From Pelagibacterium halotolerans B2 (GTDB taxonomy: Bacteria; Pseudomonadota; Alphaproteobacteria; Rhizobiales; Devosiaceae), in the NCBI RefSeq assembly GCF_000230555.1, contig NC_016078.1, positions 2,170,001 through 2,234,000 on the forward strand: DNA of 64,000 nt, given 5' to 3'. Under the pieces are notes generated by a model. That model was not told the DNA's origin. It was given only the letters and a program-made list of their open reading frames with translations, and made no database searches. A program made the translations under genes and the position numbers. This document shows, piece after piece, positions 29,098 through 38,979 of the stretch. How positions within the stretch are numbered: the first letter of the stretch is position 1; the number at the start of each line of letters is the position of its first letter.

Positions 29098-30620
29098 GCC
29101 GTCTTATCGTCGTTTCAAACCGAATCCCCGGAAAGACGCCCGCTGCGGGTGGGCTTGCCGTCGCCTTGAAGAAAACGCTCTCCGCAAGAGACGGATTCTG
29201 GTTCGGATGGTCCGGAGCGTTCGCCGAAACGCCCAGCCGCGAGGCAAAATTCGAGACCATCGACGGGCTGCAGATCGGCTCGATCGACCTGACAAAATCC
29301 GATCACCAGAGCTATTACGCGGGCTTTTCCAATTCGATCCTCTGGCCGGCCTTCCATTTGCGGCTCGACCTGACCGATATCCATTCCCACTGGTACGAAG
29401 GCTATCGCCGCGTCAATGTGCAGTTCGCCGAGGCCATCGCCAGGCACATCAAGCCTGACGACATCATCTGGGTGCATGACTATCATTTGATCCCGCTGGC
29501 CACTGAACTGCGCCGGCGCAATATTCGCAACAAGATCGGGTTTTATCTCCACATCCCTTTCCCGACACCCGATGCACTCAATGCTATTCCCCACCATGAG
29601 GAACTCCTGACCGACCTCCTGGCCTATGATCTCGTCGGATTTCAGGCCCAGCGCGACGTTGCGGCCTTCAACGAATTCATTGCCCATGAGGAGATGTACC
29701 GCCAGGCCGGAGGCACGCCGTTCGAGATCGATCTCGGCAACACGGTCCTCGAAGCGTTCCCGATCGGATCGGACCCCGAAGCCTTCTCGAAACTGGCCAC
29801 CAGCCCCAACGCCCAAAAGATGTACAAGCGCGTCGAGCGTTCCATGAACGGCCGCGCCATGATCCTGGGCGTCGACAGGCTCGACTATTCAAAGGGCCTG
29901 CCCCAGCGGGTCCAGGCATACGAGAAGCTGCTGGAAAACAACGCCAATCTCCGGCGCGCCGTCCACATGATCCAGATCGCCCCGCCATCGCGCGATACGA
30001 TCAAGGAATATCAGGTGATTTCCGACGAGCTCGACACTGCAGTGGGCCGCTTGACCGGCCGGTTCGCCGAGCCCGATTGGCTACCAATAACCTATGTCAA
30101 ACGTGCCTATTCCCAAGCCTCGCTGGCTGGCCTCTACCGCCTTGCCCGTGTCGGTCTGGTCACGCCTTTGCGTGACGGCATGAACCTGGTCGCGCACGAA
30201 TATGTCGGCTCCCAGAACCCGGAAAACCCCGGCGTCCTCGTTCTCTCGCGCTTTGCCGGCGCGGCGGAAATCTTCCACGATGCCCTCATCATCAATCCCT
30301 TCGACACCGACGAAACCGCAGAGGCCATGCGCCAAGCGATTGCCATGCCGCTCGAGGAGCGTAAACAGCGCTGGGAAAGCCTGATGACCGTGGCGAAAAC
30401 CCACAATGTCGACAACTGGGCCAACAGCTATCTGGCCGCGCTGACCGGCGAGGAGCCGCCCGCCACCGATGACGACGAGCCTGATGGCGATCCCCACCAG
30501 GACGCTCGCCTGCTTCCTCGCGCGGGTGCACTGGGCCGGCCCGCCACCATGTCGCTTCAGCAGCGTGCACCGCGTCAGTCTTTCCTGCCATGGCTGCGCT
30601 CGGTCCTTTCGGGGACATAG
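29094..30620 (+). CDS. otsA: Trehalose-6-phosphate synthase
   Basis: A 508-aa GT20 glycosyltransferase (UDP-glucose + glucose-6-P to trehalose-6-P). Seen: VVSNRIPG, WVHDYHLIPLATELRRR, DRLDYSKGLPQRVQAYEKLL, and the nucleotide-sugar site VTPLRDGMNLVAHEY. About 50 extra residues follow the usual end (from TGEEPPATDDDEPDGDPHQD on), an acidic then basic, probably disordered tail. It overlaps otsB by 4 bp and is followed by a bidirectional terminator. Confidence 0.95.
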   Translation: MSRLIVVSNRIPGKTPAAGGLAVALKKTLSARDGFWFGWSGAFAETPSREAKFETIDGLQIGSIDLTKSDHQSYYAGFSNSILWPAFHLRLDLTDIHSHWYEGYRRVNVQFAEAIARHIKPDDIIWVHDYHLIPLATELRRRNIRNKIGFYLHIPFPTPDALNAIPHHEELLTDLLAYDLVGFQAQRDVAAFNEFIAHEEMYRQAGGTPFEIDLGNTVLEAFPIGSDPEAFSKLATSPNAQKMYKRVERSMNGRAMILGVDRLDYSKGLPQRVQAYEKLLENNANLRRAVHMIQIAPPSRDTIKEYQVISDELDTAVGRLTGRFAEPDWLPITYVKRAYSQASLAGLYRLARVGLVTPLRDGMNLVAHEYVGSQNPENPGVLVLSRFAGAAEIFHDALIINPFDTDETAEAMRQAIAMPLEERKQRWESLMTVAKTHNVDNWANSYLAALTGEEPPATDDDEPDGDPHQDARLLPRAGALGRPATMSLQQRAPRQSFLPWLRSVLSGT

Positions 30621-30653
30621 AAAAAAGGGCGGCCCGCAAGCCGCCCTCTCTCT
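30621..30653. terminator. Bidirectional intrinsic terminator between otsA and sugar-binding gene
   Basis: GGGCGGC (30627-30633) and GCCGCCC (30640-30646) form a 7-bp stem with loop CCGCAA. The minus strand reads the stem then TTTTTT, a textbook terminator for the sugar ABC operon. The plus strand reads a weaker CTCTCTTT, serving otsA, whose stop codon (TAG) is immediately upstream. Confidence 0.85.
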
Positions 30654-30677
30654 TTGCACGACGGGAGGAAGTGCAGA

Positions 30678-31628
30678 TCAGAATGTCGAATCCGGGAAGT
30701 AGTAATCTTCCGCGTTTTCAGGCGTGATCAGCGGCGCGCCGAGGATATATTCGCCTGAAACCGGACCGTTCGATGTGAAGTGACTGACGGTCACGTCCAT
30801 GGCGGTGGCGATCATCGCGGGCGGATAGAGCACGTCGACGGGCACCAGTTCGGAGCCTTCCATGACCATCTGGATGATTTCCTTCATCCCCGCGCCGCCG
30901 ACGATGAACAACTCGTCCTCGCGGCCCGCCTGACGCACGGCTTCGATAACGCCGAGCGCGATGTCGTCGTCCTGCGCCCAGACGCCATCGATGTCGGGGA
31001 AGCGCGAGAGGAAATCCTGCATAACCTCGAACCCGTCATCGCGGTTCCAGTTGGCATACTGATTGTCCAGAACGTTGATGCCGGACCCTTCGATGGTTTC
31101 CATGAAGGCGTTGAAGCGCTCGTCGTCGATCACCGTCGGGATGCCGCGCAGGATGACGATGTTGTCACCCTCGCCGAGCCGGGAGAGGAAGTATTCCCCC
31201 GAAACCGTTCCCAGCGCCGTGTTGTTGCCGGCGACATAAACGTCTTCGATCCCTTCCTGGGACAGCCCGCGATCGACGACCGTTACAAATACGCCCGACT
31301 CCTTGACCATGCGCACCGGATCGGTGAGCGGCTCGGACTCGAACGGCAATACGACCAGAGCGTCGATCTGGTGGATCGAGATGAGATCCTCGAGATCGTT
31401 GGCCTGCTGTGCCGGGCCGTCCGCGGCGATCAGCACGATGTCGATATCGGGATTGGCTTCCTCGATCCGGGCCATGGCCTGTTCGGCGTGCCAGTTGAGC
31501 CCGCCGGCCCAGCCATGCGTTGCCGCCGGAATGGAAACGCCGATCGTGATCTCCTGTGCCGCCGCGGCGGTCACCCCCAGCGCAACACTGCACAGGGCAG
31601 CGCCGGCGATAAGCTTGAGTGTTCGCAT
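30678..31628 (-). CDS. Ribose-type sugar ABC transporter, substrate-binding protein
   Basis: A 316-aa periplasmic binding protein of the RbsB/pentose family (COG1879). Signal peptide KLIAGAALCSVALGVTAAAA ends before QEITIGVSIPAATHGW, the usual mature start, then IDALVVLPFESEPL, VDRGL, GDNIVILRGIP and WAQDDDIALG. The sugar is not predictable. It is the last gene of an importer operon, with 183 bp before it that may hold an RNA element allowing higher expression of the binding protein. Confidence 0.9.
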   Translation of the reverse strand: MRTLKLIAGAALCSVALGVTAAAAQEITIGVSIPAATHGWAGGLNWHAEQAMARIEEANPDIDIVLIAADGPAQQANDLEDLISIHQIDALVVLPFESEPLTDPVRMVKESGVFVTVVDRGLSQEGIEDVYVAGNNTALGTVSGEYFLSRLGEGDNIVILRGIPTVIDDERFNAFMETIEGSGINVLDNQYANWNRDDGFEVMQDFLSRFPDIDGVWAQDDDIALGVIEAVRQAGREDELFIVGGAGMKEIIQMVMEGSELVPVDVLYPPAMIATAMDVTVSHFTSNGPVSGEYILGAPLITPENAEDYYFPDSTF

Positions 31629-31811
31629 GATAGTCCTCCTTGGTTATGTTTCGCGCCTCTCCTCAGGCGCTGCCCCCGCCGGTGCGCATTGGCGCCGGTT
31701 GGAATTTCCTGAGCATTTCCGCCATTTTTTTGAATTGCTTCAATGCCCTAAGTCTTTGTTCTATCGCGCTTTCAACCCGGATAAATGGTTCCCACTTGTC
31801 CGAGAAACGCT

Positions 31812-32843
31812 TTAGCCCTTGGCCTTCCTGAAGATGTTGAGATGGCCAAGATTGCCGCGCTGCAGCCAGACGGCGGCGATGATGATGACGCCCTGTACCG
31901 CACCGTTGAGGTAGTTCGAGATGATGTCGGTCAGGTTCAAAATATTGCCGATCGTCGTGAGCATGATCGCTCCGATCACGGTGCCCCCGATCCGGCCGTA
32001 TCCGCCCTTGAGCATGGTGCCGCCGATGATAACCGCGGCGATCGCTTCAAGCTCCCAGAGCACCCCGGTCGAGGACGAAGCCGAGCCAAGGCGCGGAACA
32101 TAGATGATCGTGGCGATGGAAACGCAAAGCCCCTGGATGACATAGGTCAGCGTCTTGACCCGATCCACCTTGATCGCCGAATAGCGCGCCACGGTTTCGT
32201 TGGATCCGATGGCCATGCAATAGCGCCCGAACGCCGTGCGGTTGAGCAGCACCCAGCCCAGCAGCGCAACCAGCGCGAACACCAGCACAGGAACGGGAAT
32301 GCCCAGCACATTGCCGTAATAAACCGGGCGATAGGCATCGCGAATGTCAAAGGCCAGTGAAAGCGTTCCGCCATCGGCGAAATAGGTGACCAGCGAACGG
32401 AATATGCCCATCGTGCCGAGCGTTACGATAAACGCTTCGATCTTGCCCTTGGTCGTCATGAAGCCGTTGAGAAAGCCGGCAGCCAGCCCCAGCAGCACCG
32501 AGGCCGCGCAACCGAGCAGAACCGTCGGTATGCCGGTGCCGAGCGTCTCTATCGCGGCGTTCATCACGATGATCATCACGCCCGAAATCACTGCCGCCAT
32601 CGACCCGACCGAAAGATCGATCCCGCCCGCGGTGATAACGAAGGTCGCTCCGACTGCTATAATGCCGATAAAGGCCGAGCGCGTCAGGAGGTTGGCAATA
32701 TTGCCCTCCGAAGCGAACGCCGGATTGAGCGCGAAACCCAATATGCACAGCGCAATCAGCGCCACGAGCGGCCCGAAGGTGTGATAGTCGATCCTGAACC
32801 GCTTTTTGGCCGGCTTTACCCCCTCATGCGCTTGCGCGGTCAT
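31812..32843 (-). CDS. Ribose-type sugar ABC transporter permease
   Basis: A 343-aa permease of the RbsC/BPD_transp_2 family, about eight to ten helices. Family marks: [23 protein letters not shown], the coupling region [25 protein letters not shown], and [23 protein letters not shown] start at 32843, with AAAGGAG nine bases upstream; this overlaps the ATPase gene end by 20 bp. An in-frame ATG further upstream is less likely. Confidence 0.9.
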   Translation of the reverse strand: MTAQAHEGVKPAKKRFRIDYHTFGPLVALIALCILGFALNPAFASEGNIANLLTRSAFIGIIAVGATFVITAGGIDLSVGSMAAVISGVMIIVMNAAIETLGTGIPTVLLGCAASVLLGLAAGFLNGFMTTKGKIEAFIVTLGTMGIFRSLVTYFADGGTLSLAFDIRDAYRPVYYGNVLGIPVPVLVFALVALLGWVLLNRTAFGRYCMAIGSNETVARYSAIKVDRVKTLTYVIQGLCVSIATIIYVPRLGSASSSTGVLWELEAIAAVIIGGTMLKGGYGRIGGTVIGAIMLTTIGNILNLTDIISNYLNGAVQGVIIIAAVWLQRGNLGHLNIFRKAKG

Positions 32844-34359
32844 CGTCCGATTCTCCTTTGAGCCCAGCGGCATAGCGCATGATTTCTCCCTCTTTGATTT
32901 CCGCACCTTCGAGTGTGCCCATGCGGCGCCCTTCGCGCATCACGACCACCCGGTGCGAAAGCCCGATCACTTCCTGCATCTCGGACGAGACCACGATGAT
33001 CGATTTGCCTTCTTTGGCGAGCGCGGCGATGATGTGATAAATCTGCTGTTTGGTGCCGACATCGATCCCGCGCGTCGGTTCGTCGATGATGACGATTTCC
33101 GGTTCGCTCTCCATGGCCTTGCCCAACATCAGTTTCTGCTGATTGCCGCCCGAGAGCTGGCCGACGCGAACCGAAGCGTCACGCGCCCTGATATCGAAGC
33201 GGCGCGTCGCCCGCTCCATGGCTTCCACTTCGCTCGCCTCGTTGAGAAAGCCGTTCGTGATATGCCGTTTTAGCGTCAGGAGTGTCAGGTTCTGCTGCAG
33301 CCCGACATTGAGCAGCAACCCTTTTCCCTTGCGGTCCTTGGTCATATAGACCAGCCCCGCATCGATCGCCTGGCCGATCGCCGAAAATGCCACCGGCTCG
33401 CCTCTGAGCCGCACCGTGCCGCCTGTCTTTTCCGTCAGCCCGACTATGGCCTCCATAACGGCTGTGCGTCCCGATCCGATCAGCCCGGCAAATCCCAGGA
33501 TCTCCCCGCGGCGCAGCGCAAAGCTCACTCCGCGCACGCCGGGGGCCGTCAGGCCCTCCACGTCGAGGATAACCGGTGCATCGACATCGGGTTCATGCTT
33601 GGGCGGGTAGAGGTTGGACAATTCGCGCCCCACCATCATCTCGGCGATGGCATCGGGGGTAAGGTCCCCCGTCTCCACTGTGGCGATCAATTGCCCGTCC
33701 CGCAGCACCGTGATGCGGTCGGACAGGGCCATGACCTCGTCAAGCTTGTGGGAGATGAAGACGATGGCCACGCCCTTGGCCTTGAGCCGCCGCACCTGTT
33801 CGAAAAACGTGTCGGTCTCGGCCGAGGTCAGCACAGCGGTCGGCTCATCCATGATGAGCACGCGCGCTTCGCGGCTGATCGCCTTGGCGATCTCCACCAT
33901 CTGCTTGTCGGCAACCGAAAGCGTATTGATGCGCGCATTGGGGTCGATGGCCACATGCAGGCTGTCGAGAATGCGCTGCGCCTCCGCCTGCATATCGGAA
34001 CGGCGTAAAAACCCGTACCGCGTCCATTCCCGGCCCAGAAAAATGCTTTCGGCCACCGTAAGGTGTTCAGCGAGATTGAGCTCCTGATGAATAACAACGA
34101 TCCCCAGGCTTTCGCTTTCTCCATTGGAGGGAAGCCGGATCGGCTCACCATCGAGCACGATAGTGCCCGAGGTCGGCTGTTCTATGCCGGACAGGATCTT
34201 GATAAGCGTGGACTTGCCCGCACCGTTCTCGCCGATCAGCGCGTGAACCTCGCCTTCACGAACGTCGAAATCGATGCTGAACAGCACCGGCACTTCGCCG
34301 AAGCTCTTGGAAACCCTGTTTGCTGCAAGAATATGTGGCGCACTGGCGCTATCGGCCAT
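32824..34359 (-). CDS. Ribose-type sugar ABC transporter, duplicated ATPase
   Basis: A 511-aa RbsA-type subunit made of two ABC domains. The first has [14 protein letters not shown] and [14 protein letters not shown]; the second has a shortened P-loop ([16 protein letters not shown]), [15 protein letters not shown] and [15 protein letters not shown]. This asymmetry is normal for the family, where the second site is degenerate. The start at 34359 has GGGAGG upstream. It is the first gene of the minus-strand importer operon. Confidence 0.93.
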   Translation of the reverse strand: MADSASAPHILAANRVSKSFGEVPVLFSIDFDVREGEVHALIGENGAGKSTLIKILSGIEQPTSGTIVLDGEPIRLPSNGESESLGIVVIHQELNLAEHLTVAESIFLGREWTRYGFLRRSDMQAEAQRILDSLHVAIDPNARINTLSVADKQMVEIAKAISREARVLIMDEPTAVLTSAETDTFFEQVRRLKAKGVAIVFISHKLDEVMALSDRITVLRDGQLIATVETGDLTPDAIAEMMVGRELSNLYPPKHEPDVDAPVILDVEGLTAPGVRGVSFALRRGEILGFAGLIGSGRTAVMEAIVGLTEKTGGTVRLRGEPVAFSAIGQAIDAGLVYMTKDRKGKGLLLNVGLQQNLTLLTLKRHITNGFLNEASEVEAMERATRRFDIRARDASVRVGQLSGGNQQKLMLGKAMESEPEIVIIDEPTRGIDVGTKQQIYHIIAALAKEGKSIIVVSSEMQEVIGLSHRVVVMREGRRMGTLEGAEIKEGEIMRYAAGLKGESDDDRASA

Positions 34360-34419
34360 CACCAGTCCTCCCCCGATTTCCTGCCAACGTTGCGGCCGGC
34401 TACTCCCAATTGCTAATTG

Positions 34420-34454
34420 TGTAAACCTTTTCATTAATGATGTAAAGGTTTACA
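34420..34454. promoter_or_regulatory. Twin LacI-type operators upstream of sugar importer and its regulator
   Basis: TGTAAAGGTTTACA (34441-34454) is a perfect 14-bp palindrome in the classical LacI-family form. A near-match TGTAAACCTTTTCA (34420-34433) lies upstream of it. Their starts are 21 bp apart, two helical turns. They sit 61-95 bp upstream of the importer ATPase and about 90 bp before the LacI gene, between divergent promoters. Repression of both genes is inferred. Confidence 0.75.
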
Positions 34455-34543
34455 TAAGAAGGGATGTGTATAAAACATGACGCTGGAATAGAGGTGCCGA
34501 TTGTCCTCGATTTCAATGCGTTGAATGGCCGGATCCGCAAGGA

Positions 34544-35587
34544 ATGCACCGGCACGGGGGAGCCTTGAGCGCGGTCAAACCAGCAACGATCGAGGATGTG
34601 GCATTGATCGCCGGCGTTTCGATCGCCACGGTCTCACGCGCCCTCAACGAACCCGGCAAGGTCGCCGATTCCACGCGCCGAAAGGTTATCGAGGCGGTTG
34701 CCCAGACCGGCTACACGACCAACGCGATGGCGCGCAATCTGCGCACGCGGCGTTCGCACATGATCCTGATCCTGGCCCCCGACGTCGGCGACCCGAACTT
34801 TTCCAACATTCTCGTGGGCCTTGAAACCGAAGCGTCCAAGCGCGGCTATGGGGTTCTGATCGGCAACACGCAGAACGATCCCGTTCGGGAAACCGATTAT
34901 CTGCGCTTCATCTCTTCCAACCAGGCCGACGGCATCATCCTGCTGACCGGTCACCTGCCCTTCGGCCTTGCCGAGAACCAGCCGGGCGTGCGGCTTCCGC
35001 CGATGGTTGCGATCAACGAGCCCATCCCCAATTCCGACATTCCTTTCGTCGGCGTCGACAATGTGGAAGGTGCCCGCGTCGCCACCGACCACCTCATCAG
35101 CCAGGGCCATCGCGAGATCGCCTTTATCGGCCAGTCCCCCGGCCGCACCGTCGCTCAATTGCGCGAGCACGGTTTTCGCACGGCACTTGCGGCGGCGGGG
35201 ATTTCTGCCGAGCCCAGTTTCATACTCGAAGCGGACGGCACCACCGAAAGCGGCCGTGCCGCCGCCGAGCGCATGTTCGTTCGCGACCGGCTGCCCACCG
35301 CCTTTTTCTGCGTCAATGACGCCACCGCACTCGGCGTGCTCATCGCGCTCACCGCGAGGGGTTACGAATTGCCCTACGAATTCTCGGTCATGGGCTTTGA
35401 CGACATTTCCTTTGCCAGCTTCGTCACCCCATCGCTGACAACGATGAAGCAGCCCCGCCTTCGAATCGGCGAGGCCAGCATGGATCTCCTTCTCGAAATG
35501 CTCGAAGGCGAAACGCCCGCCAGACGCGAAATCCTGCTGCGCTCCGAACTCATCCTGCGCAATTCGGTCGCCCTGCGACGCTCTTGA
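34544..35587 (+). CDS. LacI-family transcriptional regulator
   Basis: A 347-aa repressor. The N-terminal helix-turn-helix is ATIEDVALIAGVSIATVSRALNEPGKVADSTRR, followed by a periplasmic-binding-protein-like sugar domain (ILILAPDVGDPNFSNILVGLE, GFDDISFASFVTPSLTTMKQP). It is divergent from the sugar importer, so its ligand is probably that sugar. The start is uncertain: ATG at 34544 or TTG at 34565 (the latter has GGGGGAG only two bases before it). Confidence 0.92.
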   Translation: MHRHGGALSAVKPATIEDVALIAGVSIATVSRALNEPGKVADSTRRKVIEAVAQTGYTTNAMARNLRTRRSHMILILAPDVGDPNFSNILVGLETEASKRGYGVLIGNTQNDPVRETDYLRFISSNQADGIILLTGHLPFGLAENQPGVRLPPMVAINEPIPNSDIPFVGVDNVEGARVATDHLISQGHREIAFIGQSPGRTVAQLREHGFRTALAAAGISAEPSFILEADGTTESGRAAAERMFVRDRLPTAFFCVNDATALGVLIALTARGYELPYEFSVMGFDDISFASFVTPSLTTMKQPRLRIGEASMDLLLEMLEGETPARREILLRSELILRNSVALRRS

Positions 35588-35703
35588 GGCGCGTTGCCCG
35601 GAATGACCGGCATCCCAGCGATGGCGGAAGTTCATGACGCAACCGAGTATGGACAGAGAGGGCCAACGCAAGATTTTCGGCTTTGTCGCCGCCAATGAGA
35701 TAG

Positions 35704-35734
35704 TCCTCTACCGTCAATTCGGTCTGATAGAGGA
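35704..35734. terminator. Nested hairpin between convergent LacI and 35740 genes
   Basis: TCCTCTA and TAGAGGA form a 7-bp outer stem, with a possible inner ACCG/CGGT stem around a TCAATT loop. It sits just past the 3' end of the minus-strand gene and 117 bp after the LacI stop. There is no T-run, so its role as terminator is uncertain. Confidence 0.35.
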
Positions 35735-35739
35735 TTGAC

Positions 35740-36120
35740 CTACTGGCCCGCTTCGGGCTCGGTTGCCAGCGGCTCGGGGGCCGGCCCCTCGGAATCGACC
35801 GGCGCGGTTTCTATAGGGGTATCGATCGCCGGTGCATCCGAGCCTTCAGGCTCGGTCACCGCTTCTTCAGTGGGCGCGGGAGTAGGCAGCCCCTCAAGTT
35901 CCGCATCGACGTCGTCGCCCGCAGCAGGCACGTCTTCCAGCGTGGTGCCACCATCGGTCGTCGTCGGCGTTTCGTCGTATGTTGCGGTGCTGAACCAGTA
36001 GACGGCCGCGAAAAGAATAATAATCCCGACCAATCCATAAATGAGGACGCGCGAATTCATCTTGCGGCTGTTGCCCTGCCGCGCTTCGGTTTTGGTGAGC
36101 TCGGTTTTGTCGTCGGTCAT
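35740..36120 (-). CDS. Single-pass membrane protein with acidic Pro/Glu/Thr-rich tail
   Basis: A 126-aa protein. A short basic cytoplasmic N-terminus (TKTEARQGNSRKMNSR) precedes one membrane helix VLIYGLVGIIILFAAVYWF (about 26-44). The remaining 80 residues are low-complexity and acidic, rich in Pro, Thr, Ala and Glu (EDVPAAGDDVDAELEGLPTP), likely a disordered periplasmic extension. No family recognised. It lies between the LacI gene and the nucleoside importer without clear functional link. Confidence 0.65.
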   Translation of the reverse strand: MTDDKTELTKTEARQGNSRKMNSRVLIYGLVGIIILFAAVYWFSTATYDETPTTTDGGTTLEDVPAAGDDVDAELEGLPTPAPTEEAVTEPEGSDAPAIDTPIETAPVDSEGPAPEPLATEPEAGQ

Positions 36121-36327
36121 TGCTCTGCGTCCCTTGAGTCATGTGAACTTCCGGGGCTCATCGGGCCGGAGCCCAATGCCCGGTAACAGATAAACGCGGG
36201 GCCTTGTGTCGCGTTCCACGACGACATGATGCAAATTTGGGCAAATGAAAAATATCGTTCAACAAGTCGCCACGCCGGGTGCAATCGGCCTTGCGTGGCG
36301 CTAAATGTGACGACATAGTGTTTTTGT

Positions 36328-36340
36328 CCATTTGGTCCAA
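36328..36340. promoter_or_regulatory. CCANNTGGTCCAA motif before the purine importer operon
   Basis: CCATTTGGTCCAA ends 9 bp before the importer ATPase start. All ten fixed bases recur in CCACATGGTCCAA at 53089-53101, between uraH and puuE. Both places head purine-catabolism genes. The core holds short inverted halves (CCA/TGG and TTGG/CCAA). This is a proposed shared operator; no regulator gene in the window can be assigned. Confidence 0.45.
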
Positions 36341-36349
36341 TTTTGGCGC

Positions 36350-37888
36350 ATGATGACAGCAAGCGGCCCCGAACCACTGCTGACCCTTAAAGGTCTCACC
36401 AAATCCTTCGGGAGCTTCAAGGCCAACGATTCCGTCGATCTCGAAATTTATCCCGGCGAAATCCACGCTCTCCTAGGTGAGAATGGTGCCGGCAAATCGA
36501 CCTTCGTCAAAATGCTCTATGGCGCGCTCCAGCCCGATTCCGGCGAAATCGTGTGGCGGGGCAAGCCCGTTTCCATTCCCAGTCCCGCCTTCGCCCGCCA
36601 GCTTGGCGTGGGCATGGTGTTCCAGCATTTCTCGCTCTTTGAAGCGCTCACGGTTGCCGAAAACGTCGCTGTCGCCCTGCCCGGCGATGCCCCGATCAGG
36701 ACCGTAGCCACTGACGTCGAAAAGGTCTCGAGGGAATACGGCCTGCCGCTCAAACCGCACGCCTATGTACACGACCTTTCGGTCGGCGAGCGCCAGCGCA
36801 TCGAGATCGTGCGCTGCCTTCTGGGCCATCCCGACCTCGTCATCATGGACGAGCCGACCTCGGTGCTCACCCCTCAGGAGGTCGATGACCTTTTTGCCGT
36901 GCTGCGCAAGCTGCGCGACGAGGGCAAGGCCATTCTCTACATCTCGCACAAACTCGAGGAAGTCCGGGCTCTTTGCGAGCGCGCCACCATATTGCGGCAC
37001 GGCAAGGTTGTGGGCACCTGCATCCCGCGCGATGAAACCGCGGCCTCGATCGCCCGCATGATGGTCGGTGCCGATATCCACCAGATCCGGCCCGCCAAAG
37101 CCCGCGCCAAAAGCACCGAGCCACTCCTCTCCATAGCCAGCCTCTCCATGGATTCGCGCGAGGTGTTCGGTACACCTCTGCGGGACATTTCGCTCGATCT
37201 GTTTCCCGGCGAGATTGTCGGCATCGCCGGAATTGCCGGCAACGGCCAGTCGGAACTTTTCGATGTGCTGTCGGGCGAACGCCTTGCCGGAAGGCCCGAA
37301 CAGGTAACGCTTTTCGGCCAGCCCGTGGGCCATGACGACATTTCGTCCCGCCGCGCCAGGGGCGCGGTTTTTGTCTCCGAGGAACGGCTGGGCCATGCCA
37401 CCGTGCCCTCCCTCTCGCTGAGCGAAAACGTTATCCTGACCCGCTACAGGGTCAATCGGGGGCTCAAATCGGGGCTGTTCATCAACCGCGGCAAGGCCAA
37501 GAGCCTGCTCGAAAGCATCGTGGAAGCACTCGACGTGCGCAAAAGCGCCGCCGATCCCGCAGCGCAATCGCTTTCAGGCGGCAATCTCCAGAAATTCATC
37601 ATCGGGCGCGAAGTGCTCGAAGATCCCAAGGTGATCATCGTCAACCAGCCCACCTGGGGTGTCGATGCCGGATCGGCGGCGCGCATCCGCCAGACCTTGG
37701 TCGATCTCGCTGAAGGCGGCGCGGCCATTCTGGTCATCAGCCAGGACCTTGACGAACTTTTCGAATTCACCGACCGTCTCGCCGCCATCGCCGAGGGCCG
37801 CCTCTCCGATTTCGCCCCGGTTGCCCAGACGGACCGCAACGCCATCGGGCTCAAAATGTCGGGCATTTTCGAGGGACAGACCGCATGA
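36350..37888 (+). CDS. BMP-type nucleoside ABC transporter, duplicated ATPase
   Basis: A 512-aa two-domain ATPase of the YufO/NupA-type. Domain one: [61 protein letters not shown]. Domain two: GIAGNGQSELFDVLSG, LSGGNLQKFIIGREV, IVNQPTWGVDAGSA. The unusual signature sequences are normal for this class, which imports purine nucleosides. Start is the first of two ATG codons (36350, 36353). It overlaps the first permease by 4 bp. Confidence 0.92.
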   Translation: MMTASGPEPLLTLKGLTKSFGSFKANDSVDLEIYPGEIHALLGENGAGKSTFVKMLYGALQPDSGEIVWRGKPVSIPSPAFARQLGVGMVFQHFSLFEALTVAENVAVALPGDAPIRTVATDVEKVSREYGLPLKPHAYVHDLSVGERQRIEIVRCLLGHPDLVIMDEPTSVLTPQEVDDLFAVLRKLRDEGKAILYISHKLEEVRALCERATILRHGKVVGTCIPRDETAASIARMMVGADIHQIRPAKARAKSTEPLLSIASLSMDSREVFGTPLRDISLDLFPGEIVGIAGIAGNGQSELFDVLSGERLAGRPEQVTLFGQPVGHDDISSRRARGAVFVSEERLGHATVPSLSLSENVILTRYRVNRGLKSGLFINRGKAKSLLESIVEALDVRKSAADPAAQSLSGGNLQKFIIGREVLEDPKVIIVNQPTWGVDAGSAARIRQTLVDLAEGGAAILVISQDLDELFEFTDRLAAIAEGRLSDFAPVAQTDRNAIGLKMSGIFEGQTA

Positions 37889-38979
37889 GGCTTGAACTGA
37901 TCAAGCGCGGCAACCCCTCCCGCGCCCTGCAATTTCTCTCCCCGCTGATCGGCCTTGCGCTGGCGGTACTCACTGGCGCGATCATGTTCGCCATTCTGGG
38001 CAAAGACCCGCTGGCGGCGCTCTATGTCTATTTCGTCGAGCCGCTGACCGAGCTGTGGTCCATCCACGAACTGCTCATCAAGGCCGCGCCGCTGATCCTC
38101 ATGGGGGCCGGGCTTTCGGTCTGCTACCTCTCCAACAACTGGAACATCGGGGCCGAGGGCCAGTTCATCATGGGTGCCCTGGCCGGGTCGATCTTCCCGG
38201 TCCTGTTCACCGACGTCCAGAGCCCTTTTGTCCTGCCCCTGATGATGGTGTTCGCCATTGTCGGCGGCGCTCTGTGGGCCGGCATCCCGGCCCTGCTCAA
38301 GGCGAAATTCAACACCAACGAAATCCTCGTCAGCCTGATGCTCGTCTATGTAGCCGAGCTGATCCTCGATTATCTGGTGCGCGGCCCCTGGCGAAATCCG
38401 GGCGGCATGAATTTCCCCGAGTCGGTGCGCTTCCATGACCTCGCCCGCATCCCCGAGCTGATGCCCGCCGATGGCCGCGCCAATTGGGGTATCGTTATCG
38501 CGATCCTCGTTGCCATCGCCATCTGGGTCATGCTCTCGCGCACGCTGAAGGGCTTTGAAGTCAAGGTGCTCGGCACCAGCCCGCGCGCCGGTAAATTCGC
38601 CGGGTTCGACGCCAAAAAGATGATCTTTTTTTCCTTCCTTCTGGCCGGCGGCTGTGCCGGACTGGCCGGCATCATCGAGGTGGCCGGCGCTTCGGCACAG
38701 CTTCGCCCGATCATTTCACCGGGCTACGGCTTCACCGCCATCATCGTGGCGTTCCTGGGCCGCCTCAATCCGCTCGGGGTCATCGTTGCCGGGCTGGTCC
38801 TGGCGCTCACCTATCTCGGCGGGGAAGCCGCGCAAATCTCGCTTGGGCTCTCCGACAAGGTCGCCCGCGTCTTTCAGGGCGCATTGCTGCTCTATATCCT
38901 GGCGTGCGACACGCTGATCCACTACCGCATCCGTTTTGCCCGCGCGCCAAAGGCATCGGGGAGCGCCGTCGATGCTTGA
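37885..38979 (+). CDS. BMP-type nucleoside ABC transporter permease 1
   Basis: A 364-aa membrane protein of the BPD_transp_2 class with about ten helices. NWNIGAEGQFIMGALAG and KAKFNTNEILVSLMLVYVAELILDYL are the family's marks of the first, longer permease, as is GTSPRAGKFAGFDAKKMIF (coupling region). It overlaps the ATPase gene by 4 bp and the second permease by 8 bp. Confidence 0.92.
   Translation: MRLELIKRGNPSRALQFLSPLIGLALAVLTGAIMFAILGKDPLAALYVYFVEPLTELWSIHELLIKAAPLILMGAGLSVCYLSNNWNIGAEGQFIMGALAGSIFPVLFTDVQSPFVLPLMMVFAIVGGALWAGIPALLKAKFNTNEILVSLMLVYVAELILDYLVRGPWRNPGGMNFPESVRFHDLARIPELMPADGRANWGIVIAILVAIAIWVMLSRTLKGFEVKVLGTSPRAGKFAGFDAKKMIFFSFLLAGGCAGLAGIIEVAGASAQLRPIISPGYGFTAIIVAFLGRLNPLGVIVAGLVLALTYLGGEAAQISLGLSDKVARVFQGALLLYILACDTLIHYRIRFARAPKASGSAVDA

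Noticed and set aside
35634..35738. 34-codon frame after the LacI gene with a possible GGAAG upstream
   Set aside because: Too short, no family, and its end coincides with a hairpin; not enough support for a gene.
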